This document shows positions 10,231 through 19,586 of a stretch of DNA of 64,000 nt, one piece after another. The notes under the pieces are model-generated. The model was not told the origin of the DNA. It saw only the letters and a list, made by a program, of their open reading frames with translations, and made no database searches. Origin of the DNA: JALJPB01 sp963933115 (lineage in GTDB: Bacteria; Pseudomonadota; Gammaproteobacteria; Enterobacterales; Alteromonadaceae); NCBI GenBank assembly GCA_963933115.1, contig CAWVSL010000002.1:62001-126000 (forward strand), given 5' to 3'. The first letter of the stretch is position 1. Each line of letters opens with the position of its first letter. The position numbers and the translations under genes are program-made.

Positions 10231-10267
10231 TTAGGCGAATTCACTACAGATTAATTAAATTAAGGAT

Positions 10268-10297
10268 AATAAAACTAACATTATGTTAGTTTTATCA
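10268..10297 (-). terminator. Hairpin between lpxA and lpxB, possible attenuator
   Basis: AAAACTAACA (10271-10280) pairs with TGTTAGTTTT (10284-10293) with a three-base loop. On the minus strand the stem ends in TTTTATTATCC, a partial U-tract. A weak rho-independent terminator or attenuator inside the lpx operon fits best. Confidence 0.5.
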
Positions 10298-10311
10298 ATG
10301 ATCAACAAAAA

Positions 10312-11082
10312 TTAACGTATAATACCTCGTGAGGAGTTTATTACACTATCTGTAAAAGTATTAACTTCTGGACTTTGTTCAGCCAACAATTTTACTGATT
10401 CTATCGCTTCACCTACATTTAATCCCTTACGATATACTTGCTTATAAGCTCGCTTAATATTTGCAATCGTAACGTTGTCAAAACCTCGACGCCTTAATCC
10501 TTCAGAATTTAACCCGAAAGGTTTAGCCGGATGTCCTGATGCCATAACAAATGCCGGCACATCTTTTAGAACTAATGCATTAGCGGCAATAAAACTATGA
10601 CTACCAATATGACAAAACTGATGAACAGCTGACATACCACCAATAATGACATAGTCGCCAAGCTGCACATGACCGGCAATAGAGGCATTATTTGCCATAA
10701 TACAATGGTTACCCACAATACAATCATGAGCAACATGGCTATAAGCCATGAATAAATTATCACTACCAATTTGAGTTAAGCTATTATCTTGAATAGTTCC
10801 TCTGTGCATAGTACAACCTTCACGGAAAGTATTATTATCACCAATAACCAATTCCGTCGGTTCACCGTCATATTTTAAATCTTGGCATTCTTCACCAATA
10901 CTTGCAAATTGGAAAAAACGGTTACCTTTACCAACACGAGTTGGACCTTTGATTACTACGTGAGAATTTATTTCACAGTTATCGCCAATAACAACATCTT
11001 TTCCTATATATGTCCAAGGACCTATAGTGACATTTTTACCGATTTGAGCGCCAGTCTCAATAATGGATTGTGGGTGTATCAT
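10312..11082 (-). CDS. lpxA: UDP-N-acetylglucosamine acyltransferase
   Basis: LpxA transfers a 3-hydroxyacyl chain from ACP to UDP-GlcNAc, the first step of lipid A synthesis, in the cytoplasm. The protein is a left-handed beta-helix of hexapeptide repeats (IGKNVTIGP, VIGDNCEIN and so on), and the catalytic histidine is H119 within SHVAHDC. The C-terminal helical part starts near residue 190. The length of 256 compares with 262 in E. coli. It sits 40 bases from fabZ in the classical lpxD-fabZ-lpxA-lpxB order. The start is ATG at 11082. Confidence 0.97.
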   Translation of the reverse strand: MIHPQSIIETGAQIGKNVTIGPWTYIGKDVVIGDNCEINSHVVIKGPTRVGKGNRFFQFASIGEECQDLKYDGEPTELVIGDNNTFREGCTMHRGTIQDNSLTQIGSDNLFMAYSHVAHDCIVGNHCIMANNASIAGHVQLGDYVIIGGMSAVHQFCHIGSHSFIAANALVLKDVPAFVMASGHPAKPFGLNSEGLRRRGFDNVTIANIKRAYKQVYRKGLNVGEAIESVKLLAEQSPEVNTFTDSVINSSRGIIR

Positions 11083-11122
11083 TTCAATTAACTCGAGTTT
11101 GGTTGTAAGGGATAACTAAGCG

Positions 11123-11587
11123 TTAAATTGAAGGCTGTAAAGTACGTCTAGCACACATTAAATCTGCTGAACATACGACTTTACCATCAACTCTAGCCTC
11201 GCCATAAAATTTCCACATACCACGTCGTTCTTTAATAAAGTCTACATGTAAGTGCATAGTATCACCTGGTACTACAGGTCTTTTAAAGCGGGCTTTATCA
11301 ATAGAAGCAAATAAATACATTTCATTTTCTTCTCTACTTTCGGTACTTTTAAATCCTAAAATCCCAGTCGCTTGTGCTAAGGACTCAAGGATTAACACCC
11401 CAGGGAAAATCGGTAGCTCAGGAAAATGGCCATTAAAAACGGCCTCATTAACAGAAACATTTTTTATTGCATGTAACCATTTACCTGGTTGGTAATCGAG
11501 CACTCTATCGACTAATAACATCGGGTAGCGGTGAGGAATTATTAACTTAATTCCTTGCACTTCAATCACATTTTTTGGGGTATCCAA
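11123..11587 (-). CDS. fabZ: 3-hydroxyacyl-ACP dehydratase FabZ (TTG start)
   Basis: FabZ dehydrates (3R)-hydroxyacyl-ACP during fatty acid elongation and competes with LpxA/LpxD for the same pool. The hot-dog fold motifs PHRYPMLLVDRV, GHFPELPIFPG (catalytic His) and ESLAQATG (catalytic Glu) are present. The length of 154 residues matches the family. The start codon is TTG at 11587, supported by AAGGA eight bases upstream; no ATG occurs before the conserved PHR motif that would give a full-length protein. Confidence 0.95.
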   Translation of the reverse strand: MDTPKNVIEVQGIKLIIPHRYPMLLVDRVLDYQPGKWLHAIKNVSVNEAVFNGHFPELPIFPGVLILESLAQATGILGFKSTESREENEMYLFASIDKARFKRPVVPGDTMHLHVDFIKERRGMWKFYGEARVDGKVVCSADLMCARRTLQPSI

Positions 11588-11646
11588 ATTTCTATTCCTT
11601 TTAAGATAGGTATTAGTTCACATCGACTCTATCGGTTAGCGAACGA

Positions 11647-12684
11647 TTAATTTAACTGCTTTTCTAATGCTTTCACACGTCTATTTAATGTATCCAGCTT
11701 TTTAATTCGAGCATTAGTTTTATTCCATTCTTTGTTGTCTACTACAGGGGTGCCTGAAGAATAAACGCCTGACTTAGTAATAGACTTAGTGACCATTGCC
11801 ATACCAGTAAAAGTACAGTTGTCAGTCACATTAATATGACCATTTATACCAACTAAACCAGCTAGAGTACAATTTGCACCAATAGTAGAACTGCCCGCAA
11901 TAACACTACATGCTGCAATAGCCGTATTTTCCCCAATGGTAACATTATGCGCAATTTGTATTTGGTTATCTAAAATAACACCATCACTTATGATCGTATC
12001 ATCAAGAGCACCTCTATCAATTGTTGTACTTGCTCCTATCTCAACTCGATCACCAATGATAACCCTACCCAACTGGGGAATTTTAACCCATTGACCTTGA
12101 TGGCTTGCATAACCAAAGCCATCACTACCAATCACAGTGTTGGCTTGTATCAAACACTTTTGGCCAATTTCTACATTATGATAGACACTAACATTTGACC
12201 AAAGTGATGTATTGGCACCTATTTTAGCATTTTTACCAATAAAACACCCCGCACCTATAGCTACACCATCGCCAAGTACAACACCTGACTCAACGACTGC
12301 ATTTGCTCCGATAGCAACATTTTTTCCTAACGTTACACTTGGGTCTACTACAGCTCGACTGTGAATATTTTTAGCTGTTGCTGGTGTGGAATTTAGTAAT
12401 TGTGCGACAATTGCGTAACCCATATATGGATTAGACATTACTAAAGCGTTGGTCTTGCAATCTACTAGAGAGTTTTCATCTAATATCACGGCGGATGCTT
12501 GAGTATCCATCAGTTGGTGTCGGTATTTACTGTTTGCTAAAAAGGCAATTTGTCCTGGCTGAGCTGCAATAAGAGTATTGATACTCTGGATAGTAATATT
12601 ATTATTACTGCCGCTGTAAACGATAGTTGCACCAATTTTTTTAGCAATATGTTCTAAAGTATAATTCATAACGATGGATACCAT
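11647..12684 (-). CDS. lpxD: UDP-3-O-(3-hydroxyacyl)glucosamine N-acyltransferase
   Basis: LpxD adds the N-linked hydroxyacyl chain in the third step of lipid A synthesis. An N-terminal uridine-binding domain (about 1-100) is followed by a long hexapeptide-repeat beta-helix (SVTLGKNVAIGANAVVE and many more) and a C-terminal helix (KKLDTLNRRVKALEKQL). Residue count, 345, agrees with the family (341 in E. coli). Two ATGs compete: 12684 (MVSIV) and 12669 (MNYTLEHI). The second matches known N-termini better, and neither has a strong Shine-Dalgarno sequence. A terminator-like hairpin separates it from skp. Confidence 0.95.
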   Translation of the reverse strand: MVSIVMNYTLEHIAKKIGATIVYSGSNNNITIQSINTLIAAQPGQIAFLANSKYRHQLMDTQASAVILDENSLVDCKTNALVMSNPYMGYAIVAQLLNSTPATAKNIHSRAVVDPSVTLGKNVAIGANAVVESGVVLGDGVAIGAGCFIGKNAKIGANTSLWSNVSVYHNVEIGQKCLIQANTVIGSDGFGYASHQGQWVKIPQLGRVIIGDRVEIGASTTIDRGALDDTIISDGVILDNQIQIAHNVTIGENTAIAACSVIAGSSTIGANCTLAGLVGINGHINVTDNCTFTGMAMVTKSITKSGVYSSGTPVVDNKEWNKTNARIKKLDTLNRRVKALEKQLN

Positions 12685-12729
12685 TCAAATTAAAATAAAA
12701 GACATGGATAACTGTATTCTACTAGGTTT

Positions 12730-12773
12730 TAAAACTAAAAAAGACGAAAATATTTTTTTAAATATTTTCGTCT
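12730..12773 (-). terminator. Rho-independent terminator between skp and lpxD
   Basis: A perfect 14-bp stem (12742-12755 with 12760-12773, beginning AGACGAAAATATTT) has a four-base loop and is followed on the minus strand by TTTTTTAGTTTT. This is a textbook terminator located inside the usual skp-lpxD operon, so lpxD-fabZ-lpxA may need a promoter of its own or rely on read-through. Confidence 0.78.
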
Positions 12774-12801
12774 AGTAATTAACCACTAGGGTAATAACAA
12801 A

Positions 12802-13320
12802 TTATTTTATTTTGCTAACTTGTTCGATGACTTGATCAGTAATGGTAAATTCAGGCTGAACAAATAGTACAGACTTTTGTTCAAGCACGATGTCATATTT
12901 ACCTTTAGTAGCAATATTATCGACGGCTTGGCGAACAAGAGCAATAATTTTGTTTTGCTCTTCGCCTTGGCGCTGACCAGCTATCTGCTGAAGCGCTTTA
13001 CCCTTGACTTGATAATCTTGAAAAAGAGTCGCTATTTGTTTTTCTAACTCTTCTTTTTCTTTAGGAGCCATTAGAGCACCATCACGTTTTATTTTTTCTT
13101 GGTAGTACTTAATGTCTTTTTCAAGTTGAGTCAAAACCGCTTTATCATCTTTAAATTCAGCTTCGAGGGATTGCATAACAACAGCTGTTTGAGGGATCTT
13201 ACCCATAACTTCTTGAAAGTTGACTACCGCAATTTTATTATCTGCTGCTATGGCCGCACTTGCTAATAAAACACTTGAAGCTGCAGTTGTTAGTACAATT
13301 GATTTAAAAAACTTTTTCAA
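12802..13320 (-). CDS. skp: Periplasmic chaperone Skp (OmpH), TTG start
   Basis: Skp holds unfolded outer-membrane proteins in the periplasm and hands them to the BAM complex. The first 25 residues form a signal peptide ending in AIAA, and the rest is helical and charged (KEKEELEKQIATL), fitting the coiled-coil tentacles of the OmpH/Skp family. At 172 residues it is slightly longer than E. coli Skp (161). The start is TTG at 13320, placed by a strong AGGAG four to eight bases upstream. It directly follows bamA, its functional partner. Confidence 0.93.
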   Translation of the reverse strand: MKKFFKSIVLTTAASSVLLASAAIAADNKIAVVNFQEVMGKIPQTAVVMQSLEAEFKDDKAVLTQLEKDIKYYQEKIKRDGALMAPKEKEELEKQIATLFQDYQVKGKALQQIAGQRQGEEQNKIIALVRQAVDNIATKGKYDIVLEQKSVLFVQPEFTITDQVIEQVSKIK

Positions 13321-13415
13321 TTTAATCTCCTAGTAAATATTTTTGAATATTACTCTGTTAGTTATTATGTCTATTCAAAGAAAGTAAGCGTATTACTTTC
13401 TTTATTATCTGCTTA

Positions 13416-15902
13416 TTAAAATGTTTGACCAATATTAAAACTGAAGAAACTCGTGTCATCGCCTACTTCAGATTTTAAGGGTTTAGCAAAACTAAATATC
13501 ATGGGTCCCATTGGGGATAACCATTGTACCGATAGACCAGCTGAACTTCGAAAACTTTGTGGACTTCCATAGTTGCCAATTTTACTGAACTCATCCTCTG
13601 CTAAATCTTTGTAATCGTCAAGGTTAAATTCACTATCCCAAACATTACCTGCATCAACAAAAAGACTTGTACGGACGCTATTTGAGAAACCTTCGTCTAA
13701 AAAGGGGGTTGGTACAATGAGTTCAAGACCTGCAAGTGCCATAACATTACCACCAACAGAGCGAGTAGATACTCTTATATAATCATGGTCTGGGCCCAAA
13801 CAACAACCACCATCACTAAGACTATCAGGGGTTCCCTCAATAGGAGTGGGATATCGATATATCGCACGAGGACCAACGATGTTTGTCTCAAAACCACGAA
13901 GGGTATCAGACCCACCTACACGAAAATTCTCCCAGAATGGTAATATTTGATCATTACCACTAGTCGTACCATAACCATTACCATATCCAAGATCGAAACG
14001 TGCTAACACGGTCCAACTCTGATCTCTGGTTATTGGAAAGTACCACTTAGAGTTTAAATTGAATTTGAAATACTGCACATCTGAGTTTGGTGTGGTGGCT
14101 TTAAAAGAAATACTTTGTTGCGATCCAGCACTAGGAAAGGTACCTCGATTTAGTGTAGAACGAGAAATTGAAGTACTTAAATCAATCGTTTCAAAATTTA
14201 ACGACGCATCTGGACGTAATGTGTCAGAATATATATCATAAAATCCTTGAATTTGCTCATACGTTTCTAAGCGAGTAATGCCATTGTGCTTATAACCTAT
14301 ACCAAAGTTTAACCTCAGATACTCATCAACTCTAAAACCAAAGTTTAATCCAATACCATAAGTACTGTTGTTGTACTCAACTAAATTTGCTTGACCAGCA
14401 TCAAATTCGGTAAAATATATTTGACCGCCTAACGATGTTGCATCAACAGTGAAATAAGGGTCTGTATAGGAAATACTAACATTTTTTGAATAAGTATTTG
14501 TACCTACATTAAAGCCTAGCTGGTTTCCAGTACCTAAAAAGTTATTTTGTTGAATACCTGCATTTAAACTCAATCCAGTCCTAGAGCCGTATCCTATACC
14601 AGCATTGAATGATCCTGAAGGCTGTTCTTTAACCAAAAACTCAATATCAACCAAATCTTCATCATTAGGTAATTGATTAATTTCAAATTCAACTTCTTCT
14701 AAATAAGGTAAGCGGGATAACCATGCCTTTGAGCCTTCAACAAGACTATTAGACAACCAAGCCCCTTCCATTTGACGGAGTTCACGTCTAAGTACATGAT
14801 CAGCTGTTGAAAAGTTTCCTTTAAAATTGACCTGATTAACATAAATACGCTTACCTGGATCAATAGATATCGAAAGTTTAACCGTATTGTCTTCATCATT
14901 AATTTCAGGGATAGTAACTACTTTAGGATAAGCATAACCATAGCGACCTAAAAACTTACTGATAACATCCTCAGTATAAGTGACTTCAGCACCATTATAT
15001 AAACGTCCTATTGACAGTGGATTAATAGCACGTATTGTTTTTTCAAAACCCGCCATATCGCCAATAAAATCGACTTCATTAACGGTATAGGTTGAACCCT
15101 CAGTAACATTTAAAGCGATATAAACTGCTTCACGATTTGGTGTCATAGATACTTGAGTGCTGTCAATCTTAAAGCGAAGGTAACCTTGATCCAGATAAAA
15201 ACTATTAATAGTTTCCATATCACCTTGTAATGTTTGCTTTTGATATCTGTCTTGGGCCATAAAATCCCACCATGGAGAACCAAAGGTCAACTCTACGCGT
15301 TCCAAAATTTCTTCATCTGAAAAAATTTCATTACCAACTATATTAATTTGTTCAATCGCAGCTGCGTCACCTTCAACAAAGGTGAAGTTTAGTGTTACAC
15401 GGTTTCTTGGCAAATGAACAATTTCGGCTTTAACCTTAGCGTTATATTTACCCACACTGTGATAAAAATCTTCCAAGCCCATTTCAATGCCTGAAATGAC
15501 AGTTTTATCAAGGGTCTCACCAATACGGATATTACTACCATCAAGGCTTTCTGTGAGCTGTTCATCCTTTAAATCGCTATTACCATCAAAAGTAATATCA
15601 CTAATCGTTTCGCGTTCACGAACCACAAAAATCAAGCGGTTATTATCTTGATAGACATTAATATCATTAAAATGTCCGGACTTATATAAGGCTTTTATTG
15701 ACTGGGATATTCGGAAATCATTCAATGTATCTCCTACATTAAATGGCAGATGGGTTAAAGCGGCACCTAAAGCAACACGTTGGAGCCCTTTAATTTCAAT
15801 ATCGTCAACTCGGAAGTCTTCGGTAGCGTGCGCAGTGCTAACTAGAGCAGCCAATAAAATGGCTGAGGCAATTTTTTTAATTATCATAAATACTAACTTC
15901 AT
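13416..15902 (-). CDS. bamA: Outer membrane protein assembly factor BamA
   Basis: BamA is the central Omp85 channel that inserts beta-barrel proteins into the outer membrane. A signal peptide ends around residue 25 (STAHA), five POTRA domains occupy about residues 27-420 (first one FRVDDIEIKGLQRVALG), and a 16-strand barrel follows, with the conserved loop-6 motif LRGF. The barrel ends in phenylalanine (SFNIGQTF), the standard C-terminal recognition signal. The length of 828 is normal. Starts at 15902 (MKLVF) or 15887 (second ATG) are both possible. It sits between rseP and skp as in other gammaproteobacteria. Confidence 0.97.
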   Translation of the reverse strand: MKLVFMIIKKIASAILLAALVSTAHATEDFRVDDIEIKGLQRVALGAALTHLPFNVGDTLNDFRISQSIKALYKSGHFNDINVYQDNNRLIFVVRERETISDITFDGNSDLKDEQLTESLDGSNIRIGETLDKTVISGIEMGLEDFYHSVGKYNAKVKAEIVHLPRNRVTLNFTFVEGDAAAIEQINIVGNEIFSDEEILERVELTFGSPWWDFMAQDRYQKQTLQGDMETINSFYLDQGYLRFKIDSTQVSMTPNREAVYIALNVTEGSTYTVNEVDFIGDMAGFEKTIRAINPLSIGRLYNGAEVTYTEDVISKFLGRYGYAYPKVVTIPEINDEDNTVKLSISIDPGKRIYVNQVNFKGNFSTADHVLRRELRQMEGAWLSNSLVEGSKAWLSRLPYLEEVEFEINQLPNDEDLVDIEFLVKEQPSGSFNAGIGYGSRTGLSLNAGIQQNNFLGTGNQLGFNVGTNTYSKNVSISYTDPYFTVDATSLGGQIYFTEFDAGQANLVEYNNSTYGIGLNFGFRVDEYLRLNFGIGYKHNGITRLETYEQIQGFYDIYSDTLRPDASLNFETIDLSTSISRSTLNRGTFPSAGSQQSISFKATTPNSDVQYFKFNLNSKWYFPITRDQSWTVLARFDLGYGNGYGTTSGNDQILPFWENFRVGGSDTLRGFETNIVGPRAIYRYPTPIEGTPDSLSDGGCCLGPDHDYIRVSTRSVGGNVMALAGLELIVPTPFLDEGFSNSVRTSLFVDAGNVWDSEFNLDDYKDLAEDEFSKIGNYGSPQSFRSSAGLSVQWLSPMGPMIFSFAKPLKSEVGDDTSFFSFNIGQTF

Positions 15903-16032
15903 TACTTCTATATATTATTTATTATTTACAAACTAAGTTCATCTTTAAACTTAGTAATATTGTTATTACTTTCATATAAGCCAATAACATTAAACCAAAC
16001 AATCTCTGTACTTTATCCGTGTATTATTTAAT

Positions 16033-17388
16033 CTACAGCCGAGAAAAATCGTTAAACAATGCAATACTCATTAAACCTAATAAGGCTATAGCTCCAAATT
16101 TAAAACCTATTTCTTGTACTTTTTCGGGTACGGGCTTTCCTGTTAACAACTCAATAAAATAGTAAAGTAAATGTCCCCCATCAAGAACAGGAAGCGGTAA
16201 TAAATTAATTATACCTAAATTGATACTAATTAAAGCCAAAAAGCCTAGAAAATATACGAGTCCATAACCAGCACTGTTACCTGCTCCTTGCGCTATTGCT
16301 ATTGGTCCACTTAAATTTTTAGTTGATATCTCTCCTGTAATCAACTTTCCTATCATATTAAAACTTAACGTAACTAAATTCCATGTTCTATTAATACTTT
16401 GTCCTATAGCATCAATAGGCCCATAGGCTAATTCTATTTGATGTTCAGCTGGCCAAGGTTCAAATTTTGGTGATACGCCCAAATAACCAATCAATTGCTC
16501 ATTGGCTTCTATCCCTTTTGGGGTTACCACAAGTGTTTCTATCACACCTTTTCTATCAATAGTTATTTTAACCTCACGGTTTGGAAATAATTTAATTTTA
16601 TCTGAAAAAAACACCCAAGAGTTATTAATATCTTCATCATTAATCGTTAATAACTTATCGCCAATTTGAAGACCCGCTATGTCGGCAGGACTATTGGGTT
16701 CAACACGCGTTAATTCACTAAGTGCATGAGGACGAAAAGGCATAATACCTAAGCTTGTTAATGCTGACATTTTTTCAGGTGAAAATTGCCAGTTTTGAGT
16801 ATTTAATTGGGTCGTTGTTATATATTGGCTATCTGACGTTAGCGTTTTAAATTCAATACTGTCATCACCAATTTTCCCTACTAATGCCAAATTAACATCT
16901 TGCCAAGTAGATGTTTTAATACCTGCAACTTCAACTATTTCAGCATTACGTGGGAGTTGAACATCACTCGCAATGGAATTTGGCTCTATACTCCCAATAA
17001 TGGGTTTTAAGCTAGGGACTCCAATAATAAACATCAGATAAAAGGCGAAAATTGCAAAACCAAAATTAGCAAAGGGTCCGGCAGCAATAATAGCAATACG
17101 TTGATAAACAGATTTTATATTAAAAGTCTTTTCTTTATCTTGCTCATCGACTAAGTCGACGCGTTCATCAAGCATTCTAACATAGCCACCTAATGGTATA
17201 AGTGCAACAACATACTCAGTTCCTAATTTATCTGTTCTGCGCCATAAAGCGGGTCCAAAGCCTACAGAGAAACGGATTACTTTCACATTGTTTTTTCGTG
17301 CCACCCAGAAATGACCATACTCATGCACGGTAACAAGGATACCTAATGCAACAATAAACGAAGCTAAATTCCAAATAAAGTCAACCAT
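16033..17388 (-). CDS. rseP: Site-2 zinc protease RseP
   Basis: RseP cuts the anti-sigma factor RseA inside the membrane during the sigma-E response and clears signal-peptide remnants. The zinc motif HEYGH is at residues 22-26 within the first transmembrane segment, two PDZ domains occupy the periplasmic centre, and the second active-site motif (NLLPLPVLDGGH) lies near the C-terminus. The 451 residues match E. coli RseP (450). The start is ATG at 17388, one base after the dxr stop, so it is co-translated with dxr. Being next to bamA and skp places the envelope-stress protease with the machinery it monitors. Confidence 0.97.
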   Translation of the reverse strand: MVDFIWNLASFIVALGILVTVHEYGHFWVARKNNVKVIRFSVGFGPALWRRTDKLGTEYVVALIPLGGYVRMLDERVDLVDEQDKEKTFNIKSVYQRIAIIAAGPFANFGFAIFAFYLMFIIGVPSLKPIIGSIEPNSIASDVQLPRNAEIVEVAGIKTSTWQDVNLALVGKIGDDSIEFKTLTSDSQYITTTQLNTQNWQFSPEKMSALTSLGIMPFRPHALSELTRVEPNSPADIAGLQIGDKLLTINDEDINNSWVFFSDKIKLFPNREVKITIDRKGVIETLVVTPKGIEANEQLIGYLGVSPKFEPWPAEHQIELAYGPIDAIGQSINRTWNLVTLSFNMIGKLITGEISTKNLSGPIAIAQGAGNSAGYGLVYFLGFLALISINLGIINLLPLPVLDGGHLLYYFIELLTGKPVPEKVQEIGFKFGAIALLGLMSIALFNDFSRL

Positions 17389-17389
17389 A

Positions 17390-18655
17390 TTACTTATTCA
17401 CTCCAGCATTTAAAAATTCATTAGAAAATTCATTAGTCATTAATAATGAATGTGCAAATTCTCGAGCTCTCTTGTCTAAAGTAACGACGTCATCAATGTC
17501 TTTCACCTCTTGTGAGACAAATTTATTAACAGAAGTTTCATTTATTTTAAAAATATCAGTGAATTTTATTTTTTTGTTCAAAAAGGCATCAACAGCAATT
17601 TCATTGGCAGCGTTTAATGCTGTACACGCCCCTTGACCACTTTTACAGGCTTCTATTGCTAGTTTTAAATTGGGATAACGATTAAAGTCAACTTTTTCAA
17701 ATTCAAAGGCAGCAGCATTAAAAAAGTCGAATGGTTTTACACCAGACTCGATACGGAAAGGAAATGCTAATGCTTGAGCTATGGGCGTTCTCATATCAGG
17801 ATTACCCATCTGGGCTATAACAGAGCCGTCCTTATATTGCACCATAGAATGAATTGTACTTTGTGGGTGAAGTACTACTTGAATGTCATCAACATCTAGA
17901 TTGAAGAGCCATTTAGCTTCTATAAATTCTAAACCCTTATTCATCATAGTGGCTGAGTCGACTGATATTTTCCTACCCATCTCCCAATTGGGATGTGCGC
18001 AGGCTTGGTCTGGGGTTACGTATTCTAATTCATTAGGTTCAAGTGTTCTAAAAGGCCCGCCTGAACCCGTCAACAATATTTTACTAATACCATTGCCAGC
18101 CAAGTTTTGTGTACTGATATTTTTCTGTGCTTGTGTTGGTAGGCATTGAAAAATAGCGTTATGTTCACTATCAATTGGAAGTAATTCGGCACCGTATTGA
18201 GCAACAGCATCAATAAATATACGACCCGAAGTAACTAAAGCTTCCTTATTAGCTAAGAGCACACGTTTTCCAGCTTTTACTGCCGATAATGTCGGTAATA
18301 AACCACAAGAACCGACAATGGCTGCCATTACTACATCTGTTGAAGAAGAACCTGCTATTTCAATTAAGCTGTCTTCACCATGAAGCACTTCAATATTGAG
18401 CGAGTGCTCAATTAATCGTTGTTGTAGTTTCAAGGCATGAATTTTTGATACCATCACAACTTGCTTAGGACTAAATTCAAGACATTGCTCAAGCATAATA
18501 TCAACGCTAGTATTTGCTGATAAGCTATGAATGATATACATATCTCGATGTAATCGCACAACATCTAACGTACTTTTTCCTATAGAGCCCGTGGAGCCTA
18601 AAATACAAAGTTTTTTAATGTCTGCTGTCGATATATTACGTTTAGAAGTCAACAC
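17390..18655 (-). CDS. dxr: 1-deoxy-D-xylulose 5-phosphate reductoisomerase (GTG start)
   Basis: Dxr (IspC) converts DXP to MEP with NADPH, the committed step of the non-mevalonate isoprenoid pathway. The dinucleotide-binding motif GSTGSIG (19-25) and the metal and substrate loops (PIDSEHNAIFQCL, SGGPFR, NWEMGRKISVDSA, MMNKGLE) are intact. At 421 residues it is slightly longer than usual because of about 15 extra N-terminal residues. The apparent start is GTG at 18655, immediately followed by a TTG; no ATG precedes the NADPH motif. It lies six bases after cdsA. Confidence 0.96.
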   Translation of the reverse strand: MLTSKRNISTADIKKLCILGSTGSIGKSTLDVVRLHRDMYIIHSLSANTSVDIMLEQCLEFSPKQVVMVSKIHALKLQQRLIEHSLNIEVLHGEDSLIEIAGSSSTDVVMAAIVGSCGLLPTLSAVKAGKRVLLANKEALVTSGRIFIDAVAQYGAELLPIDSEHNAIFQCLPTQAQKNISTQNLAGNGISKILLTGSGGPFRTLEPNELEYVTPDQACAHPNWEMGRKISVDSATMMNKGLEFIEAKWLFNLDVDDIQVVLHPQSTIHSMVQYKDGSVIAQMGNPDMRTPIAQALAFPFRIESGVKPFDFFNAAAFEFEKVDFNRYPNLKLAIEACKSGQGACTALNAANEIAVDAFLNKKIKFTDIFKINETSVNKFVSQEVKDIDDVVTLDKRAREFAHSLLMTNEFSNEFLNAGVNK

Positions 18656-18661
18656 TTATGA

Positions 18662-19543
18662 TTAACCAATCGAAATATAACAAAGAGCATAAATAGGAGC
18701 TGTTGCCGTTAAACTATCAATACGGTCAAGAATACCACCGTGCCCGGGTAAAATAGTACCACTGTCTTTAACTCCAGCTTGGCGTTTAAACATACTTTCG
18801 TTTAAATCACCTAACACAGAAATGGTCGTTATAAGTGCTGTCACAGATAAAACCATAGTGAATTTTTGACTATCCCAACCGATAACATAACCTGCAATAC
18901 TAATGAGAAGACAAGCAAAAACAACGCCACCAATAAAACCTTCAATAGTTTTACCTGGGCTTACATTAGGTAATAATTTATGTTTTCCTATAGCTTTACC
19001 GACAAAATAGGCACCAACATCAGCACTCCAAACCATGAGAAATAAAAACATAATAAGTTGTGCGCCATGGTAGGGATTGACATCAAAGTCATAACTTCTT
19101 AAAACAACAAAAGCAAGCCAGGTCGGGACTAAAGTTAACCAACCAAATACACCACGAATAGAGCGATGACTAGACCAAAACTTACTGTATCGGGGATATA
19201 ATAAAGTCAGACCTGCAGATAAAACCCACCACACAACAGCAAGCCATAAAATAAGAGTAACTGTAGAGTGAGGTAAAACTGAAGTGTCAACTTCACCGGT
19301 ATTTAACCAAATATTATTGAGCGTGATAAAGTACCATAGTAATCCTATCAGTAGACTGGTAGCCGCTACGAAAGTCATTCGGCGCTTGTTACAGGCAAAA
19401 CCCATTAATGGGCCCCATTCCCAGGCTCCGATTGCCATAATAACTAACAACGATCCGGCAAAGTAATTAAGCGGTAGATAAAAAATGCCCGCAATTACTG
19501 TCGGGGCTAATATTACTGCAGTTAAAATTCGTTGCTTTAACAA
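18662..19543 (-). CDS. cdsA: Phosphatidate cytidylyltransferase CdsA (TTG start)
   Basis: CdsA makes CDP-diacylglycerol from phosphatidic acid and CTP, the branch point of phospholipid synthesis. It is a polytopic membrane protein with the family signature spread over SPGKTIEGFIGG and KDSGTILPGHGGILDRIDSL near the C-terminus. The open frame extends up to 19645 and into uppS, but I place the start at TTG 19543: it gives LLKQRILTAVILAP, the normal CdsA N-terminus, and has AAAGGA six bases upstream. This gives 293 residues, near the E. coli length (285), and removes the overlap with uppS. Confidence 0.93.
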   Translation of the reverse strand: MLKQRILTAVILAPTVIAGIFYLPLNYFAGSLLVIMAIGAWEWGPLMGFACNKRRMTFVAATSLLIGLLWYFITLNNIWLNTGEVDTSVLPHSTVTLILWLAVVWWVLSAGLTLLYPRYSKFWSSHRSIRGVFGWLTLVPTWLAFVVLRSYDFDVNPYHGAQLIMFLFLMVWSADVGAYFVGKAIGKHKLLPNVSPGKTIEGFIGGVVFACLLISIAGYVIGWDSQKFTMVLSVTALITTISVLGDLNESMFKRQAGVKDSGTILPGHGGILDRIDSLTATAPIYALCYISIG

Positions 19544-19586
19544 GCTAGATCCTTTTTTTATTTTATTATTATTATTATATATCTGC

